A stretch of DNA of 64,000 nt, taken from Kibdelosporangium persicum (lineage in GTDB: Bacteria; Actinomycetota; Actinomycetes; Mycobacteriales; Pseudonocardiaceae). This document shows, one piece after another, positions 63,967 through 64,000 of the stretch; the first letter of the stretch is position 1; each line of letters begins with the position of its first letter. Under the pieces are notes generated by a model that was not told the origin of the DNA, searched no databases, and saw nothing but the letters and a program-made list of their open reading frames with translations. The translations under genes and the position numbers were made by a program. The DNA lies in NCBI RefSeq assembly GCF_013280595.1, contig NZ_JAAATY010000012.1:124001-188000 (forward strand), read 5' to 3'.

Positions 63967-64000
63967 CGAGTGACTGCCTTTGAGGCGCTCATTGCCCAGC
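63963..64000 (-). CDS. Possible 3' end of a further upstream gene (partial)
   Basis: A minus-strand frame entering from the right edge reads WAMSASKAVTR and stops at TGA 63965-63963, which overlaps the ATG of the 97-residue gene (ATGA). The reading frame is short, so this rests on the coupling pattern. Confidence 0.35.
   Translation of the reverse strand, partial: WAMSASKAVTR

Overview
The window is high-GC DNA with strong G/C bias at third codon positions, many GTG and TTG starts, and densely coupled genes (ATGA, GTGA and TTGA stop/start overlaps). Families such as DUF2510, DUF5997, DUF6069, DUF6292, ANTAR, CGNR, MmyB-type XRE and IS701/DDE point to an actinobacterium, most likely of the Pseudonocardiales (Kibdelosporangium/Amycolatopsis/Lentzea type). 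That placement is inferred from gene content; no rRNA or other marker gene is present. I saw no tRNA, rRNA or CRISPR array.

Layout. 1-6.5 kb: the end of a zinc metalloprotease, a MOSC protein, and a minus-strand operon (UDP-xylose synthase type epimerase, O-carbamoyltransferase, GT2 glycosyltransferase, UDP-glucose dehydrogenase) that looks like a carbamoylated-sugar pathway. 6.6-10.6 kb: GAF-ANTAR and STAS regulators, azlCD with a divergent CGNR regulator, and a YCII protein. 10.6-21.3 kb: a PH/DUF2510 protein coupled to a frameshifted DUF4041-T5orf172 gene, a COG4315-type lipoprotein facing a ferric-reductase-like flavoprotein, a LysR-type sensor without a DNA-binding domain beside DUF5997, topoisomerase IB, an SDR, and a tightly coupled lipoprotein / 28-residue membrane peptide / DUF6766 operon.

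21.7-32.3 kb: a six-gene molybdenum/tungsten block: a MobA-MoaD fusion ending in Gly-Gly, an aldehyde:ferredoxin oxidoreductase, an NAD-dependent formate dehydrogenase (FdhA plus a NuoE-NuoF fusion), MoeA, and a MoeA fused to a binding-protein-like domain. Cofactor assembly and the enzymes that use it are thus encoded together. 32.3-36.8 kb: RidA/HxlR, DUF6292, and an operon of two fatty acid desaturases separated by two small proteins. It ends in a 189-bp element with terminal inverted repeats whose left end supplies the stop codon of the second desaturase.

37-42.8 kb: a divergent four-gene locus centred on a 1137-residue TPR-CHAT (caspase-like) protein, with three coupled genes on the other strand: a small protein, a membrane protein and a TPR protein whose N-terminus matches that of the CHAT protein. 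This is the best candidate for an undescribed system. 42.8-50.1 kb: a secreted GH10-CE4-CBM2 xylan-degrading enzyme with xylanase-type operator boxes, a secreted sugar dehydrogenase, a uracil-DNA glycosylase/3'-phosphoesterase pair, a P450 and metK. 50.2-54.1 kb: an IS701-type transposase-like gene translationally coupled to a cNMP-domain histidine kinase, plus a membrane protein. 54.4-64 kb: an XRE regulator, a single-module KS-AT-ACP polyketide synthase, and a facing operon coupling glycogen debranching enzyme GlgX, a complete STAS / kinase / PP2C partner-switching set and a flavin monooxygenase.

A 46-bp palindromic repeat occurs twice (8411-8456 and 46084-46129) in opposite orientations, in both cases at a gene 3' end.
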